Shown piece by piece: positions 1 through 12,630 of a DNA stretch of 64,000 nt. The stretch is from Parus major (lineage: Eukaryota; Chordata; Aves; Passeriformes; Paridae): assembly GCF_001522545.3 (NCBI RefSeq), contig NC_031776.1:21843511-21907510 (forward strand), in the 5' to 3' direction. A program made the translations under genes and the position numbers. The notes below the pieces were generated by a model, which had not been told where the DNA came from, did not search any database, and worked only from the letters and a program-made list of their open reading frames with translations. Every line of letters starts with the position of its first letter. Position 1 is the stretch's first letter.

Positions 1-1030
1 GTATTTAACCCTGGTGAACAGTGAGATCTAATTTGTCACCCTCCTCAATTCCTCTTCCCAGAAATGTTCACCCAGCCAACTCTTGCCCCTGTGCCCAGGA
101 AGAGGCAGTAGGCAGTGGATGCTGTGTAGCTCCAACCCATGTGCAGCAGCCCCTGCCTCTGGTCTCCATCTGAGACACATGCCATGGACCTGCACTGCCC
201 TGGCTCTGCCAGGCTGAAAGCCAGCACCCCCTGTCCATGTTCTTCTCTGACCCTCTCACTACAAACCACCCCCAAAATGAGTGAGACACTTGATCGCACT
301 GCACAAGCATTCTCACAGAGAGAAAACAAATCTAAAAGCCTCCCAGATCCATTCAGAGGAGCAAAACAGAGTCTCCTCCCAAGGAGGATGCCCAGACGTG
401 TCAGCACAGAGGGTGTTCAGCATCCCCAGGATGCTCAACCCAGCACCCATCTCCTGACTCCGGATCTGGCAATGCTCGCTGGCCCGTGACCAGCAGCAGG
501 TCATGCTTGGCTGACGCTGCCCTCCAATCCTGCGTGGGAGGACCGGAGGAAATGGCCTCACCACCCTCAGAGCATCCCCCACGGCTGGAAAGGCTGTCGC
601 AGACGTGACCAGGGAGAGGCCACACGGCAGCAGGAGCCCTGGCTCTGTGCAAGGGCAATGGGATGTGCACAGTCCCCCCTGTCCTCAGCACCGTTAGGAA
701 GAGGAAGACACCCTGGGAGCCATCGCTGCAGCATGCAGAGACAGTCATTTGGTTTTATAGCCTTTTATTGCTGCAGCTGGTTGGTCCTCCCTTCTCCCTG
801 CCATCTTGAGGAGGGCAGCCGGGCAGGCTGGCACATGGCCACACTGTGCTGAGCAGCTTGGCAGTGGTGCACCCTCCTGGAGTGCCACTGGCCTTGCACT
901 GCTAGCAAAAACACCAGCGTGGCAGGGAAACAGGCTCAGCACCTTGCTGGGATAGCCCCCAGCACTATTTCCCTCACACCCCTCTGTCCACAGCCTGAGA
1001 CCCCCCGCTTCCACCACTCATCACCTGCCT

Positions 1031-1120
1031 GGTGGTTTATAAAATTTTAAAGATAATGGTGTATTAAACTCCAATAATTATATTGCAGCTGCACCGGGGC
1101 ATCCTGGGATGAATACATTA
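1031..1120. promoter_or_regulatory. AT-rich island, candidate regulatory element
   Basis: Contains TTTATAAAATTTTAAAGATAA and CCAATAATTATATTG followed by a CAGCTG E-box. Sharply different from its GC-rich surroundings. Confidence 0.3.
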
Positions 1121-2719
1121 TGGGAGCTGCAGCAGTGGGGCAGGGAGGGCAGCACCGGGAGAGGCTCCAGCCAGTGCAGCCAGAGATGGACAAGCTTCAC
1201 CCAGTCCTGCTGTGAGAGAATCAACACCGTGCTTAACGCCCTCCCAAGCAACAACTGAGCAAAGGTGACTGGAGGGCAGGCAGCTCACCATAGCCACAGT
1301 CCTCCCTGACCACAGGGCAGGCCAGGAGACCCTCAGGGAAAAGGATCTGGAAGAAGCTTGAGCTCCTAAGGTTTCTCTACCATAATTTTCTGATTTTTGG
1401 GCAGGGGATGCTTAGATGGATGAACTGGAGTGGGCTGAAGGACCACCCTGCAGCCAGCTGTGGGCAGTCTCAACAGCACTAGGTTCCATGCTTGGGTGAG
1501 CCTCAGCCACAATGTGCAGCCCCCAAGCACCAGCTGGGTTTCCCTGTCCTGCCCCACACACCCCCATCAGGCTGGCATGCTGGCATGAACAGCTGCAGGC
1601 ATGGGAAGTGCTGCTGCTAAACACAGCTGGCACAGCTGGAATGTCATCTCACAGCCAAGGGGACATGCCAAGAGCTGTACCATACTGGAGAGTCAGTGTG
1701 CAGAAGGATGTAGCCTTGTTGTGGTGTACAGGGAGGATGAGAGCCCCATCCCAGCCCAAACAGCCCTGACCCTGCACCAGAGAGAAGGTCTCTTGTGCAC
1801 AGACATGAGAGTGGAAGGGTGATGAATGCTGCAGGGCTGAATGCCAACCCAGCAGTGTCAGGAAGTCCATCTCCAGGCTCTTCAGAGCCCTCTGGAGAAG
1901 TGCAGCCTGCAAGTAGCCCCAGTGCAGGGCACAGGAAATGCTGGCACTCCAGGAGCACCCACTCCTGAGCAGCAGGGCTGGTGCCCACTCACCCCACTCC
2001 TCCATCCCATCCCTGAGGGATGAGAGAAGCTGGATGGGAGTGTGCCCAGCCAGCACAGCATGCAGATCTGCCCTGAGAGACATCATTCAGCTGCTCCCTC
2101 ACACTCAGCTGTGCCCACAGACCCCCATCCCACCCTGACCCCTGCAGTCATTGGCACCTGGTGCTGGGTCAAGCACCCTGTGGCTCCTCCTGGCCCTGGA
2201 CTGCTCCTCCTGTCCCATCTGCAGTACTTCACCAAGGCAGCTCATGCTCCCCATTTGGCTTTCCTAAAAACAACAGAGTCGTAAACTGCCAGCAGAGCTG
2301 CCTCAGCACAGCAATAGGGCTGAGGTTTTAAATGCACCCAAGTCAGGAGGCTGGGAGTTATGGTTCCCCAGACAGCCATAGCTCAGCTGCATGGTGCCCG
2401 TGACGGTCCTGCGCGTGCACAGCCATGCACCACGGGCAAGGGGCAGAGTTAGTGTTACCATGGGAACCATCGCTCCCCATTTTCCAGCATTTGTGTGATT
2501 AAAACCTCAGCCTTAATGCCATAGCTCCACTGATGGCACACACGGTGGGGCACCCTGCCTGTCCTCCCCAGTCTGCTGGGAGCCCGGGACTGCCCCTGCC
2601 CCCTGATGGCTGGTGGAGGTGTGGTGGACAGACAGGGACTGCAAGGTGAGTGGGAAGTTGGAGACAACCACTGGGAAGGGGACCCAGGACTGAGTACACC
2701 ATAGGCACAGCACACATCT

Positions 2720-4230
2720 GGCCACTGAGCACACTGCATGGGCCCCTATATCAGCCATGAGCCCTGACAGCAAGACAAGTGCCCACGTGGCTGTAGAGCA
2801 CACGGCAAACACGGCACACGCGCTGTGCCAGGGATTGAGGAAGCGGTGCCTTCCGCACCCTGTGTGCTCCAAACCCCAGGCACACTGCTGGCACTGAGTG
2901 CACGTCACAAACTCCAGACATTGCATTGGTCTTCATCTGCAGCATACTGCAAGTAGGGAAAACGTCTGACTGCTGAGCATCCTGGAACCACTGACCCCAA
3001 GGTGAACTGGGCCATTGAAAACATGTCACCATCAAGCACGAAGTTCCAGCTCCCTGCAAACTAGCAGCTGACGCTGAGCATGGAGGGCACCTCTGGTGCC
3101 ACATGGGCCACAGACACAGAAAACTGTGCTGTGAACATGGGGTACGTGACGGACTGTGAGTTCTGAGCGCACTGGAGTGAGCCTCAACAGGGACAGCGCA
3201 GGCTGGTGTCACTGCTAATGCTAGCTGTGCACACAGACTGTGCAGCTGCTCCAGAGCGGGCCAGTATCCAGCACCAAGAACAGGCCGGATAGCAGGAACA
3301 GCACTAGCACCGTGCAGCAAGCTGTGTAAATGGCAAAAGCATCAGGAACCTTGTGCTGACCACATCATGGGCTGCACTTACAGAGCACGCTGTGAGTGAG
3401 CAGTACATTCGGCACTGGGGCAGGATGCAGGGCAGGCGCTCACACCTGCAGGAGCGAGCAGGAGCATGCTGCGGGCACCAAGGCTGAGCCCACCGTGGGC
3501 ACTGCACATGCACTGGTGCTGGGCACCAACCACAGCGCCAGCAGTCTGCTGTGAACACTCATCACACCGCAGGAATCGACACACCGAGCACACTGCCGAG
3601 AGCCGGCTGGTGCGAGCACGGGCTACGCCGCAAATGCCAAGTCGAACAGACGCAGGGCACACCTTGAATGGAGAGATTACTGAGCGCTTGGCAAACACAA
3701 AACCACAGCTGACACCAGATACCGAAGGTGCTGCAAACATCATCAGCGGCGGGGTGCACACCCTGAGCACACTGTGTATGCCGAGCGCTGCTGACACTGA
3801 GTGTAAGGGCTGTGTAAATAACACTGATGCCACAGGTATTAACTGCTGAGCACTCTGCAATTATCAAACAAACTGTGGGCATCAAGGGCTGCACACACCA
3901 TGACTGCAAACACGCTGCAGGCACCAATTTGACAAATACACTCCTGATAACAAGCATGTGGCTGTTGCTGAGCACACCGAAAAGAGTGTGCGAGTGTGGG
4001 TACAGAGTGCCACGGGCTATTGCAAACACCAAATCTGGCGCAGGCACTGGGAATGCTGCACACATCAGCTCGGGCATTGTGTGCATTGCAAATGCCCAAT
4101 ATAGCATGGGCACTGAATGCCAACCAAATCCTTTACTGGTTCCTAGTTATGTGCTGTGCTATAAGAAATGTGCCAAGTCACCACCCTCTAAATGCATTGC
4201 GAACGCCAAGCGGATGCAGACGCCACGCAG
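2720..4230. repeat. Degenerate tandem repeat (old minisatellite)
   Basis: Related phrases recur irregularly: GCAAACACC/GCAAATGCC, TGAGCACAC, GGGCACTG, CTGACAC. Examples are at 3631, 3691, 3734, 3907, 4022 and 4087, spaced about 40-65 bases or multiples. Because the units share phase, long open frames of 120-190 codons appear on both strands; their proteins are Cys/His/Val-rich and resemble no family, so none is called as a gene. It is most decayed toward 2720-3300. Confidence 0.6.
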
Positions 4231-4539
4231 TCTCACGCTGACCATGGAGAGCTGGTCATGCTGCAGCCAGCCCTCTTCCCGTGGCAGCCTCAAAGCCTAG
4301 TGGAACGAGCAGCTTCTCCAGGTGCTGCAAACACAAGAGTTGGAGGCACCACGTCACAAACCCACCCCGGGTGGGCACCAGCAGCTACGGCGAAGGCAGC
4401 TCAGCCTGGAGGCTGCCAGCCCTGCGCTTCTCCCACACCAGGGTGCGTGGGGTCCTGCCTGTCTCTCGGGGAGCGACAGCCATGCAGTAGTGCCAACAGT
4501 GCGGCGTGTGCCGGTGTGCTCAGGGCCTGTTATTTCATT

Positions 4540-4705
4540 TTCACTTGTCCCAACCCATTAGCACAGCTGTCTGCCACCAGAGAAGGGAAAATTGATGCTA
4601 AACGGGATATCAATTTATCATGGAGTGTGTCACCCGCCGCACGGCTCTGCCAGCCGAGCAGCAGAGACGCGCTGCACCAGCCAAGCAGCACCTGTAATTA
4701 ACAGC
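4540..4705. promoter_or_regulatory. AT-rich island, candidate regulatory element
   Basis: TTATTTCATTTTCACTTG, AAAATTGATGCTAAA, ATATCAATTTATC and TGTAATTAACAG occur within about 160 bp of otherwise GC-rich DNA. TAATTA-type homeodomain cores are present. Confidence 0.3.
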
Positions 4706-5707
4706 TCGTCAGCCTCCCCCGCACGCTGCAGCCTGGGCACCAGCTGGCGGGCGTGGTACGGGGGAATCCCGGCTGCGGTGCCACCCTCCATCCCTGGCCG
4801 GGACCCCAGCATCACTCCTCAGGGCCACGTGTGCCCACCTCCTGGCCAGGGACAGAGGCAGATAGCTGGCTGCATGTGGGTGTGCCGGGGATGCCAGCCC
4901 TGAGGGATGGCTTGGAGAGCCAGCTTAGAGAGAGAGGTCTGCCCCCTGCCCCAGCCCTGCCTCAGCCGTTCTCACCCCTGCCCTGACCCCTCATCACTGA
5001 GGTGGCCCAGCCCGAGGCAGAGCTGTAACTCATGTGGTGACGGTGTCCGGTGAGTAACGAGCCGGGAGCCCGGCTCCCGGGCATGAGTTACAGCCGCTGC
5101 CTGTGCTCAGTGAGACATCAATCCCGCCGGGTGGCGGGGACAGAAATGGAGAGTTCAGCGTGCCGGGAAGGGACCGCAGGATGGGCCATCAATCCTGGGC
5201 AGGAGGGGGTGATACCAGCAAGGCTGGCGGGCACTCACTGAGATAGCCCTTGCCTACATCCCCCTGTTTATCCCTGGTCCCGCTGGGTACCCCCAGCCCC
5301 AGGAGAATGGAGGCTGTTGTGCCCAGTCCATGCTGCTCAGCTGAGGGGCCACAGCAGGAGGGATGGGCCAGATGTGGCTTCCCCCAGCCTTGGGGATGCC
5401 AGTGGCCATACTATGGGAACAGAAAGGAGGGAAGGGCTCACCGGGACAGCCTAGTACAGAGCCAGGAACGGGGTCCCACCCTGGCGCCAGAAAAATCTCT
5501 GGGTGTTTTTGCATGAGCAAGCTGTCCATCCCTGCTACTCGAGGCTGCTCAGCTGTGCTCCCACCTCCCCTCAGCGCCCCTGCCATACCGGGGTCCTGCA
5601 ATCACACAGCCCCTTCCCCACTGGAGATGGCAGGAGCAGGACTGAATCTCACCCAGCCTCAGCTGGGCACAACCACCCCTGCCCTGCACCCCGTGTGCCC
5701 GAGTGGT

Positions 5708-5775
5708 GCGGCAGTGGCAGTGGCAATAGCAATGACAGTGGCAGTGGCAATAGCAGTGACAGTGACAGTGGCACG
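5708..5775. repeat. GGCAGT/GACAGT hexanucleotide repeat
   Basis: Alternating GGCAGTGGCAATAGCAATGA and GACAGTGACAGT units. Reads as a Leu/Ser/Pro run on the minus strand, which makes a false open frame. Confidence 0.85.
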
Positions 5776-5929
5776 GCAGGAGGGAGCGGGCGAGCTCGGC
5801 GGCCAGCTGGGCTGAGGCTGTTCGCAGCTTTGATGTTAAACACCCAGAGATGAAATGCGTGGCCCGGGGCTGGGTCCCTTGCAGCCAGCCGCCGGCCAGC
5901 CTCTGGCTGCAGAGCCGTGCCAGCGCTGG

Positions 5930-6095
5930 GGCCGATAATTGGATGCATGTTTCTTCCAATGAGTTTGTATCATTTTTATGTAAATTTGACATTTTCCTGA
6001 TGTTCTGTAATGTGCACAAAGCAAGTGCCGCTCCTGCCGTCGGCAAAGCCTATTTCCTTCCTGTCTGAAGTGCTGTGTTGATTTAAGGGCCTGCT
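5930..6095. promoter_or_regulatory. AT-rich island, strong candidate conserved non-coding element
   Basis: About 165 bp with GATAATTGGATGCATG, TATCATTTTTATGTAAATTT, TTCTGTAATGTG and GTTGATTTAAGG. High motif density with no coding logic suggests an enhancer. Conservation untested. Confidence 0.4.
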
Positions 6096-6754
6096 AATAC
6101 GCACAGCCGGGCCCCCCCGTGCACACACACGTGCTCACACGTGGCTCCCTGGCTCCGATTTCTCTCCGCCAGTCCCATGTGCTGCTCCCGAGCACCTTAC
6201 CCCGTGTCCAACCCAGGGCTGTCCTGCACTGGGACAGCATGGAGCTGGGCTCTCCAGGACAGCAAAGCACCTTCTTTATCCATCTCATGTGCCACCAAAT
6301 GATGCCGCTTGGCTGTTTGGCTCATCCCGATGGAGGTGAAGAGGTTCCTCCGTGCCCGGCGTGGAAGGAATGCCGCCAGCCTTCCCTCAGGGCTCTTTCA
6401 TCTCTTATTGGAAGGTGGGAGGAGTTCAGAGCCCAGGAGCCAGAGCAGGAGGAAAAGAAACAGCGCCCGAGAGGAACCTTTCTGGCGGCATAAGGAGGTG
6501 CTGCCAATTAACTGATTTCAGGGGACCATACAGTGGGAGCTTTGGACATCGCTGCTTGGGAGCTGCCAGAGGAGATGGGGTGCATCTGCCCCGGCAGCCC
6601 GTGGCACTTCTGGGCAGAGCTGCACATGTCCTGGGCAGCAGCTGTGGCACTGGGGGTGCCTTCCTTGGGGTGAGGGCACCCCCGCTCCCACATCCCTGGT
6701 TTCTTATGCCGCACAGTTTTCCTGGGCTCTGTCTGTAGCGCAGGCGAGTGGGTT

Positions 6755-6990
6755 TCAAAGGCAGCGCTGCTATTTAAAGCCCTTATTGTTCGCGTCCTTG
6801 ACACCGACAGCTACATCCTGCTGTCGTTCGATGTGAGCGCATCCTGGCCCGGCCAGCCAGAGGAAGGCAGCTAATGAAGAGCAAGTGCAAAGACGCCTCT
6901 TCTTTGTCCTGTTCACAAAGCAGCTTCCCAAACAGTCCCCCTCCGCCCTTCACTGAGCAGCTATTTATAGTTCCCCTTCCCCAGGGCATG
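6755..6990. promoter_or_regulatory. Candidate regulatory element with a consensus MEF2 site
   Basis: CTATTTATAG at 6961-6970 is a perfect palindromic MEF2-type sequence. Nearby are CTATTTAAAGCCCTTATTG and CACAAAG (6914). MEF2 acts in muscle and neurons; activity here is inference. Confidence 0.35.
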
Positions 6991-8289
6991 CTGGGAATTT
7001 CCTCCAGACAGTGATGCCCTGGGATCCCTTCCCCGGGCCACAGGGATGAAGGCTTTGTGACCCCTCAGCCCTGAGAGCTGATAGCAAATCCCATCCCATC
7101 CTTGCATGCTCCCCTTCCAGGAGCAGCCATGAGGACAGCTGGGTCAGCCAGGGCCAGGGAGAGAGTGGGCTTCCCACAGGGTCATCTCCCTACCCAGCCC
7201 TGGCAGTCAGTGGTCCTGGGGGAGCTTCTCCATCTGGGCAGCATAGCTGCCTCTCTCGTCTTCATTCCCGTAGGCAAGCACACATCTGCTGCCGCTGCTC
7301 CCCTGCCTGCCTCAGGCACAGGGCTGCGCAGCTTTGGGACACAGCGGAGGGCTGAGTGCCCCATCTGAACCCTCCGTGCCCGGGGCAGCCTGTCTCCTGG
7401 CCCCCCGTCACAGCGGGCATCTGCTGTACCCCCGTGCCAGGTGCTGCTCTCTCCAGCGAGAGGCTTTGACAGGAAATTAAAGATTAATGTTCCCTGCGGC
7501 ACCTGTGCCAGCGGCGCCCATGGTGCCGAGGACGTGCCCAGCATGGCAACCTGGGGGGCGGGGGGCGGTGTGCAGGCAGGGGTGCCTGGGGCGTTGGACC
7601 AGAGAGCAGAGGGGCTATGCAGGGGGCAGAGGTGGGATGAGGAGGGGAAGGGTGTATCCCCTGTGCCCTGTCACTGCATCCAGAGCCAGGCAGGGAAATG
7701 GCCCTCTGCAGGCAGGGCAGAGTAGGAGTTGAAGGGGCTAGAGAGGCAACTGCAGGGGATCACAGGTCTGGAAGTTCTGTGCAGAGCTCTCAGCCCCTTC
7801 CTTACCTCCTTCAGGGTGGGGAGCCACCAGTCCCTTGAGGGGACACCTCAGGGCTGGCCAGGCGATCCAGCATGTGGCTAACTGGCCACCTGGCACAGTG
7901 AGCTGGGCCATGCAGCTGAGCAAGCAGCACGATGCCAGGAGCATTTCCTCCCTCCCACTGGAAGGAGATTGAGCTCAGCCAAGCTCTGGCTGGCAGTGGC
8001 CATGCCCACACAGCTGCATGTGTGGCTGCAGCTGCCTCCTCCACTCCCAGTGCAGCCGGGTATTGCATCCTGCTGCACCCACTGCCTGCTCCTGGGGCGC
8101 GCCCCACCTCCTCCCAGGGCTCAGGTCTGTGCCAGATCCCGTGGCACCCACACCAACTCCCACAGGCACATACTGAGGCCCACGGAGGTGGTGGCACCTG
8201 TTCACCCACTGCCTGCCCTGGACACGCACCCACCACGACCATGGGTCTCTCCCTGCAAACACCGGGCACCTTGGTGTGCAGGGCTATGG

Positions 8290-8480
8290 TTTTGTGAAAT
8301 ATGGCCCCTATAAATCCCGTCGTGTGCGTGCCATAATTCTCAATATATTTTCAAATATAGTTCAATTATTTTTCCCATATATCATAGGGAAATTGCATTG
8401 GCGAGTGGCGGCACTAAGCAGGGAGCGCGTGGCGGGGCGGCATTAATAGGATTGTGCATGGTATTATGCATGAGGTCGTT
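8290..8480. promoter_or_regulatory. AT-rich island, strong candidate conserved non-coding element
   Basis: CTATAAATCCC, CATAATTCTCAATATATTTT, AATATAGTTCAATTATTTTT, CCATATATCATAGG, GCATTAATAGG and GTATTATGCATGAGG lie within 190 bp. Much more AT-rich than the flanking sequence. Confidence 0.4.
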
Positions 8481-9019
8481 CAGGACACAGTGGGGAACCT
8501 CCTGTGCTCCAGAGAGACGGGAAGGAATAAATCAGGCTATTAGCCCAGCACCTTGCTCAGGTCTGCAGGGGATTAATCTCTACAGCGTGTAGAGATCCCA
8601 GCTGGGCTGTCTCCCTGGGAAGTCTCCCTGGGCTGTTCTCAGAAGCTCTGTCCCACTCTCTGCCCATGTCTGCCCAAAGCACCAGGGAGCAGAGGCAGTG
8701 CTGAACATACCAGAGTCACCAAAGTGGATGTGACGTGTCTCTGGTGAGCGCTTTACCATGACTGCATGCAGGGCAGTCCCTGGGCTGTGTGTAGGGACTG
8801 GTGTGACACTCTGGGAAAACCCTGGGTATCTTGGGACTTCTCTGGAAAAGCCTCATCCTTGGCTTGAGCTTGCAGCCCTCATTCCAGCCCTGTGTGAGGC
8901 CCTAGCAGCTTCGTGCCCCACGCTGCAGGTGGGCAGCATGGGGTGCCCTTGCCGTATCTCGCCGTAGGACAGCAGCTTGGCCAGCAGTACCTGGAGAGCA
9001 GCCGCAGCCTTCAGGACAG

Positions 9020-9110
9020 GCGCGTATAATCAGCCGGGACAGTCACATTTCCTTCAGCTCGCCATGAATATTTATGCAATTTGTGCAGAGCTGCCGGAGC
9101 CAATCTACTG
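9020..9110. promoter_or_regulatory. AT-rich island, candidate regulatory element
   Basis: GCGTATAATCAG and GCCATGAATATTTATGCAAT, followed by GAGCCAATC, in a compact block. Confidence 0.3.
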
Positions 9111-9789
9111 AGCCAAAGGGGAGATGGCAGCCTGGGCCCCCAGCTTCCCCTGGGTCCCACGGGAGCTCCCTGGGGCTGGTCCCTCTGCGCTGTGCTGCTG
9201 CACACACCTCCAGGACACCACTGCAAGCAGTGAGGTGGGAAGTGAGGGTCCTGGGAGCAGTGACCTTGGGAATGGATATAAGGGATGTCAGTGACCAAGG
9301 TGGGGCTGGACACTGCTGTGCTGGGTTTGCAGAGGGAACATCTGAACTAGCCACTAAGCCAGGAACAGAACCAAAAGCAGGTCCTGGAAACCGGGCTTGT
9401 GGACTACTCCTGTCCACCTGGGAGAGCCTGGAAGCATTAGCACCACATGATCTGCTGCCAGCTGAGAGGGAGCGCAGCATGCAAGCGGCAGGAGAACTTG
9501 GTTGTATCTCTCCGGGGTGTCTCTATGTGAGGGCAGCTGGAATTACTACAGAGGCCAGACACCCAGGGCTGCCTCTACTCTGGTAGCATGCAGGATATTC
9601 GTTCCTGTGCATAGGGTTTGGCCCACTAAGAGCAATGAAGAGGTTCGGGGCGCTTGGGTGGGTCCTTGGTAGTTGCTGGCCCTGCAGTGGGTGCCCCACA
9701 GCAGGAAGGGAGGCAAAGGACCTGCAGGGCCAGGGCATGGGCTCCCCAGCAGTGACAGAGCTGGCAGTACCAGAGCAAGCAGCGAGTGC

Positions 9790-9935
9790 AGGTGAGGTTT
9801 ACAGTAAAGGGAAAAACAAATTATTAATCATGAGAGCAGCCCCAGCCGGGCTGTCAGGGCCGCATGGGCTCATGAATATTCAGCATCGGGCTGAGCACTA
9901 AATCTCATTTAAATGTCAGGGACCATTAGGCAGAC
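9790..9935. promoter_or_regulatory. AT-rich island, candidate regulatory element
   Basis: AAACAAATTATTAATCATGAG, CTCATGAATATTCAGC and CTAAATCTCATTTAAATGTC in 145 bp. Octamer- and homeodomain-like cores. Confidence 0.33.
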
Positions 9936-10679
9936 AGTGAGGGGGCTGGGATGGCAGCTCCCCACTCTGTGCCAAGCCCTGCATCAGACAGAGGGGCTGG
10001 GACTGGGGTGCTGGCACCCTGCTGGCATGGCTGGGCAGGGGCCACGCTAGTGCTCTGTGTGTCCTTAGACCAGCACCTGGGTGCTCCTTGGGGGTGTCTG
10101 AGACCCCCTGACACCTCTGCCAACACCAAATATCTTCTGTTTTCTGATGGGGGCTGAAAACCCACCTCAAGCACCCTGCAGAGACTGTGAAATGCATGCT
10201 CTGCTCTCTCCTGGCAGAGAAACAAACCCTAAAGGATCACCAACCCAGCCAGGTTCAGCCTGGCAGCACAGTTTCCTGGCCCCTGGCATCCCAGCCAATG
10301 CTCCTTACTTCTCAAAGCACACACAGGAGCAGCTCCATGTTCTTCTCTGGACACAGAGATGGTGAGTGCTGGACGGATTCCAGAGGGGCATCCAGAGGGA
10401 TGTCTGGAAGGACTGAGGCCATGCCAGGGAGGTGGAGGCAGCACACTCACGGCTCTGCACACTCGAAATTCTCTTTTGGGTCCCGTTCTTTGTCAGTGCC
10501 TGGGCACCATCCCTCTCGAGCCACCTGCCATCCATTCTTAGGGTGGTTGGTGGCTCCCAGTGGCGCCCGCAGCAGTGGCAATGGCAGGAGGCAGCAGCAG
10601 GCAGCAGGAAGGAGCAAGCACGCCTGGGCACTGCCTCCCTGTGCTGGCACTCACACTCTCTCCAGCTCAGCAGGGGCCT

Positions 10680-10740
10680 GGCAATTACATGGATACGTTT
10701 AAGCTCTTAATCCTACTGAAGATTATTCCAAGGTCGGGGC
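10680..10740. promoter_or_regulatory. Short AT-rich island
   Basis: AATTACATGGATACG, AAGCTCTTAATCC and GAAGATTATTCC in sequence that is otherwise GC-rich. Confidence 0.25.
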
Positions 10741-12179
10741 ACTAGACAGGTCCCCATGCACTGCCAGGCTGCAATGCATCCCTGCTGCCATCTGCCGGGA
10801 TTGCCCAGCTGAGGGGATGCTGGCACCCTGGCACACAGTGGCTCTTCCCATGCCTGGGCAACCAGCATCCCTCCATCCATGGACTTGGTCAAAGTCTTGA
10901 GCCTGCTGGCATCTTCTGAAGGCTGCATGCTGGTGTGGGTGACCCTGCTTGCAGGCTTCCCCAGGTACCAGGTGCCAGCCACTGGTACCTCCCATGGCTC
11001 TCCAACCTCCCAGCTCCATCAGCTACCTGGTTTTGTCTCATGGTGCTCCATGGGAAGCATGGGTAGCCTGAAGAAGAGATCTCTCCAGCAGGGCACAGGA
11101 AACATCTTGGACTTGTCATGGATGTGGCTGGGGATCCAGAGCTGCTGTATGCCCATCCAGGGTAATACTGAAGCTCAGAGCTGCAGAACCTTAGCCTGAG
11201 TCTAAAGAACATTGACAACCAAAGAGATGGCTCACAAGTTCTAAAACTTCCATAATTACTAGCACTGGCAGGTGGTGATCTAAGACCAACAAGTGGCTTA
11301 AAGGTGACACAAACCAACCTGGGAGCAGATCTGAAGCCCACTGCAGAGCAGGACCATTAACTGCAGCAGCTCATCCCCTGGGCCATGCTGGGGTGTCCCC
11401 CAGACCCCTCCAGATGAGCAGGTATGCTTCATGGGGCCATTTCCCCAGCCTGAGGTGGGTGGTGCTGCTCAAGACAGGGAACAGGTACTCAGCCTGGGCA
11501 GCAGCACACGGGACTCCCCCTTCTGCCCTCTGCATTGCTCATTGGAAATCAGCACCCACTCCTCAGCATGGCCTCGCTCCTGCCCTGCCCACTGCTGACA
11601 GCTGATGGAGCCCTGCAGGACCTGGCATTTCCTCCCTGGGAAGATGTGTAAATGCTGCAATCCATCACTGTCCCATCTCCTACGGCAGGCCAGCTGGCTG
11701 AGGACAGGACTCTGGGATGGGGTGTGGTGTCTGGCATTACCAGCTGGAGACAGTGGGACTCCTTGGGGCCAGTCCCCGGAGACAGGGAGAGGATGATGCA
11801 TGCTGCATGTTTGGGTGCTGTGTGTGACTGCACTGCACCATTTGGATCCACAACTGACATCAGGCTCACCCTGCTGGGCAGGGGCAGAGCCCAGAGCAGC
11901 ACTTTGTCCAATCTTCACCTCCAGAATCCCAGAATCCCATCAGCAAGATGCTTCTCCAGCTCAGCACTCAGTCCCTCCTGCTGTGGGATGTGTTGGTGAC
12001 CAGTTCTGGGTTGCCCTGCTTTCCCTTCCCAGCGGTGCAGCCATCCCACACGCCGCACACAGACACAGCCGCCTGCGCCGCATGGCTCCGCACACCGCAC
12101 CCCTTTCCCTCACACCCCCAGCCCCATGGAGCTGCCTGCGCCCCAAAACCCTGCATCTCCTCCTACTACCGGTTGGGAA

Positions 12180-12240
12180 GGTAAAAAAAAATATTAATGA
12201 TTATTAGGAAGAGCTAAAGCAGAATTGCAAATGTTATTTC
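12180..12240. promoter_or_regulatory. Short AT-rich island
   Basis: AAAAATATTAATGATTATTAGG and TTGCAAATGTTATTTC. Lies just upstream of a GGAT/GATA microsatellite. Confidence 0.25.
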
Positions 12241-12244
12241 TCTG

Positions 12245-12295
12245 GTAGATGGATGATAGCAGGATGGATGATAGATAGCTGGATGGATGGATCTC
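12245..12295 (+). repeat. GGAT/GATA tetranucleotide repeat
   Basis: Imperfect GGAT and GATA units (GATGGATGATAG, TAGCTGGATGGATGGATC). Confidence 0.8.
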
Positions 12296-12399
12296 TTTCC
12301 CTCCAAGCTGTAACCCCCTTCCAATCGCTCCCTCTGGAGCGCTGCTGTCACCTTGTCTCTGCTCAGAAGGGCTTTTACTGGCTCACTGGGGGATGCACG

Positions 12400-12630
12400 A
12401 GAACAGGTTATTAATACATGGAGAGGGGGATGGAATCCATTTGACTTGAAAATAGCTGAGAAACTGAACGGCACTTCTAAAATCTGCTTTTAATCAGAAG
12501 GAAAAGAAGAGAAGTTTTAACAATTAGGGAGTAATGAAGAGCTTTGGAAAAAAAAAAAAAAAGCTCTCTGAAGATTAGCTAAGATTTTTACAGCACTTCA
12601 AGCATTTAAAGAGCTATGCTGGTATAGAGC
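12400..12630. promoter_or_regulatory. AT-rich island with a poly(A) run
   Basis: GGTTATTAATACATGG, CTTTTAATCAGAAGG, TTTAACAATTAGGGAGTAATG, an A15 run at 12548-12562, and AGATTAGCTAAGATTTTTAC. The A-run might mark an old retro-insertion, but no target-site duplication was found, so a regulatory element is preferred. Confidence 0.33.

Noticed and set aside
2751..4300. Several 120-190 codon frames, Cys/His/Val-rich, over the tandem repeat
   Set aside because: Both strands are equally open because of the repeat phase. There is no start context, splice sites or family resemblance.
12548..12562. A15 run as the tail of a processed pseudogene or SINE
   Set aside because: No upstream gene-like or SINE-like body and no target-site duplication was seen.
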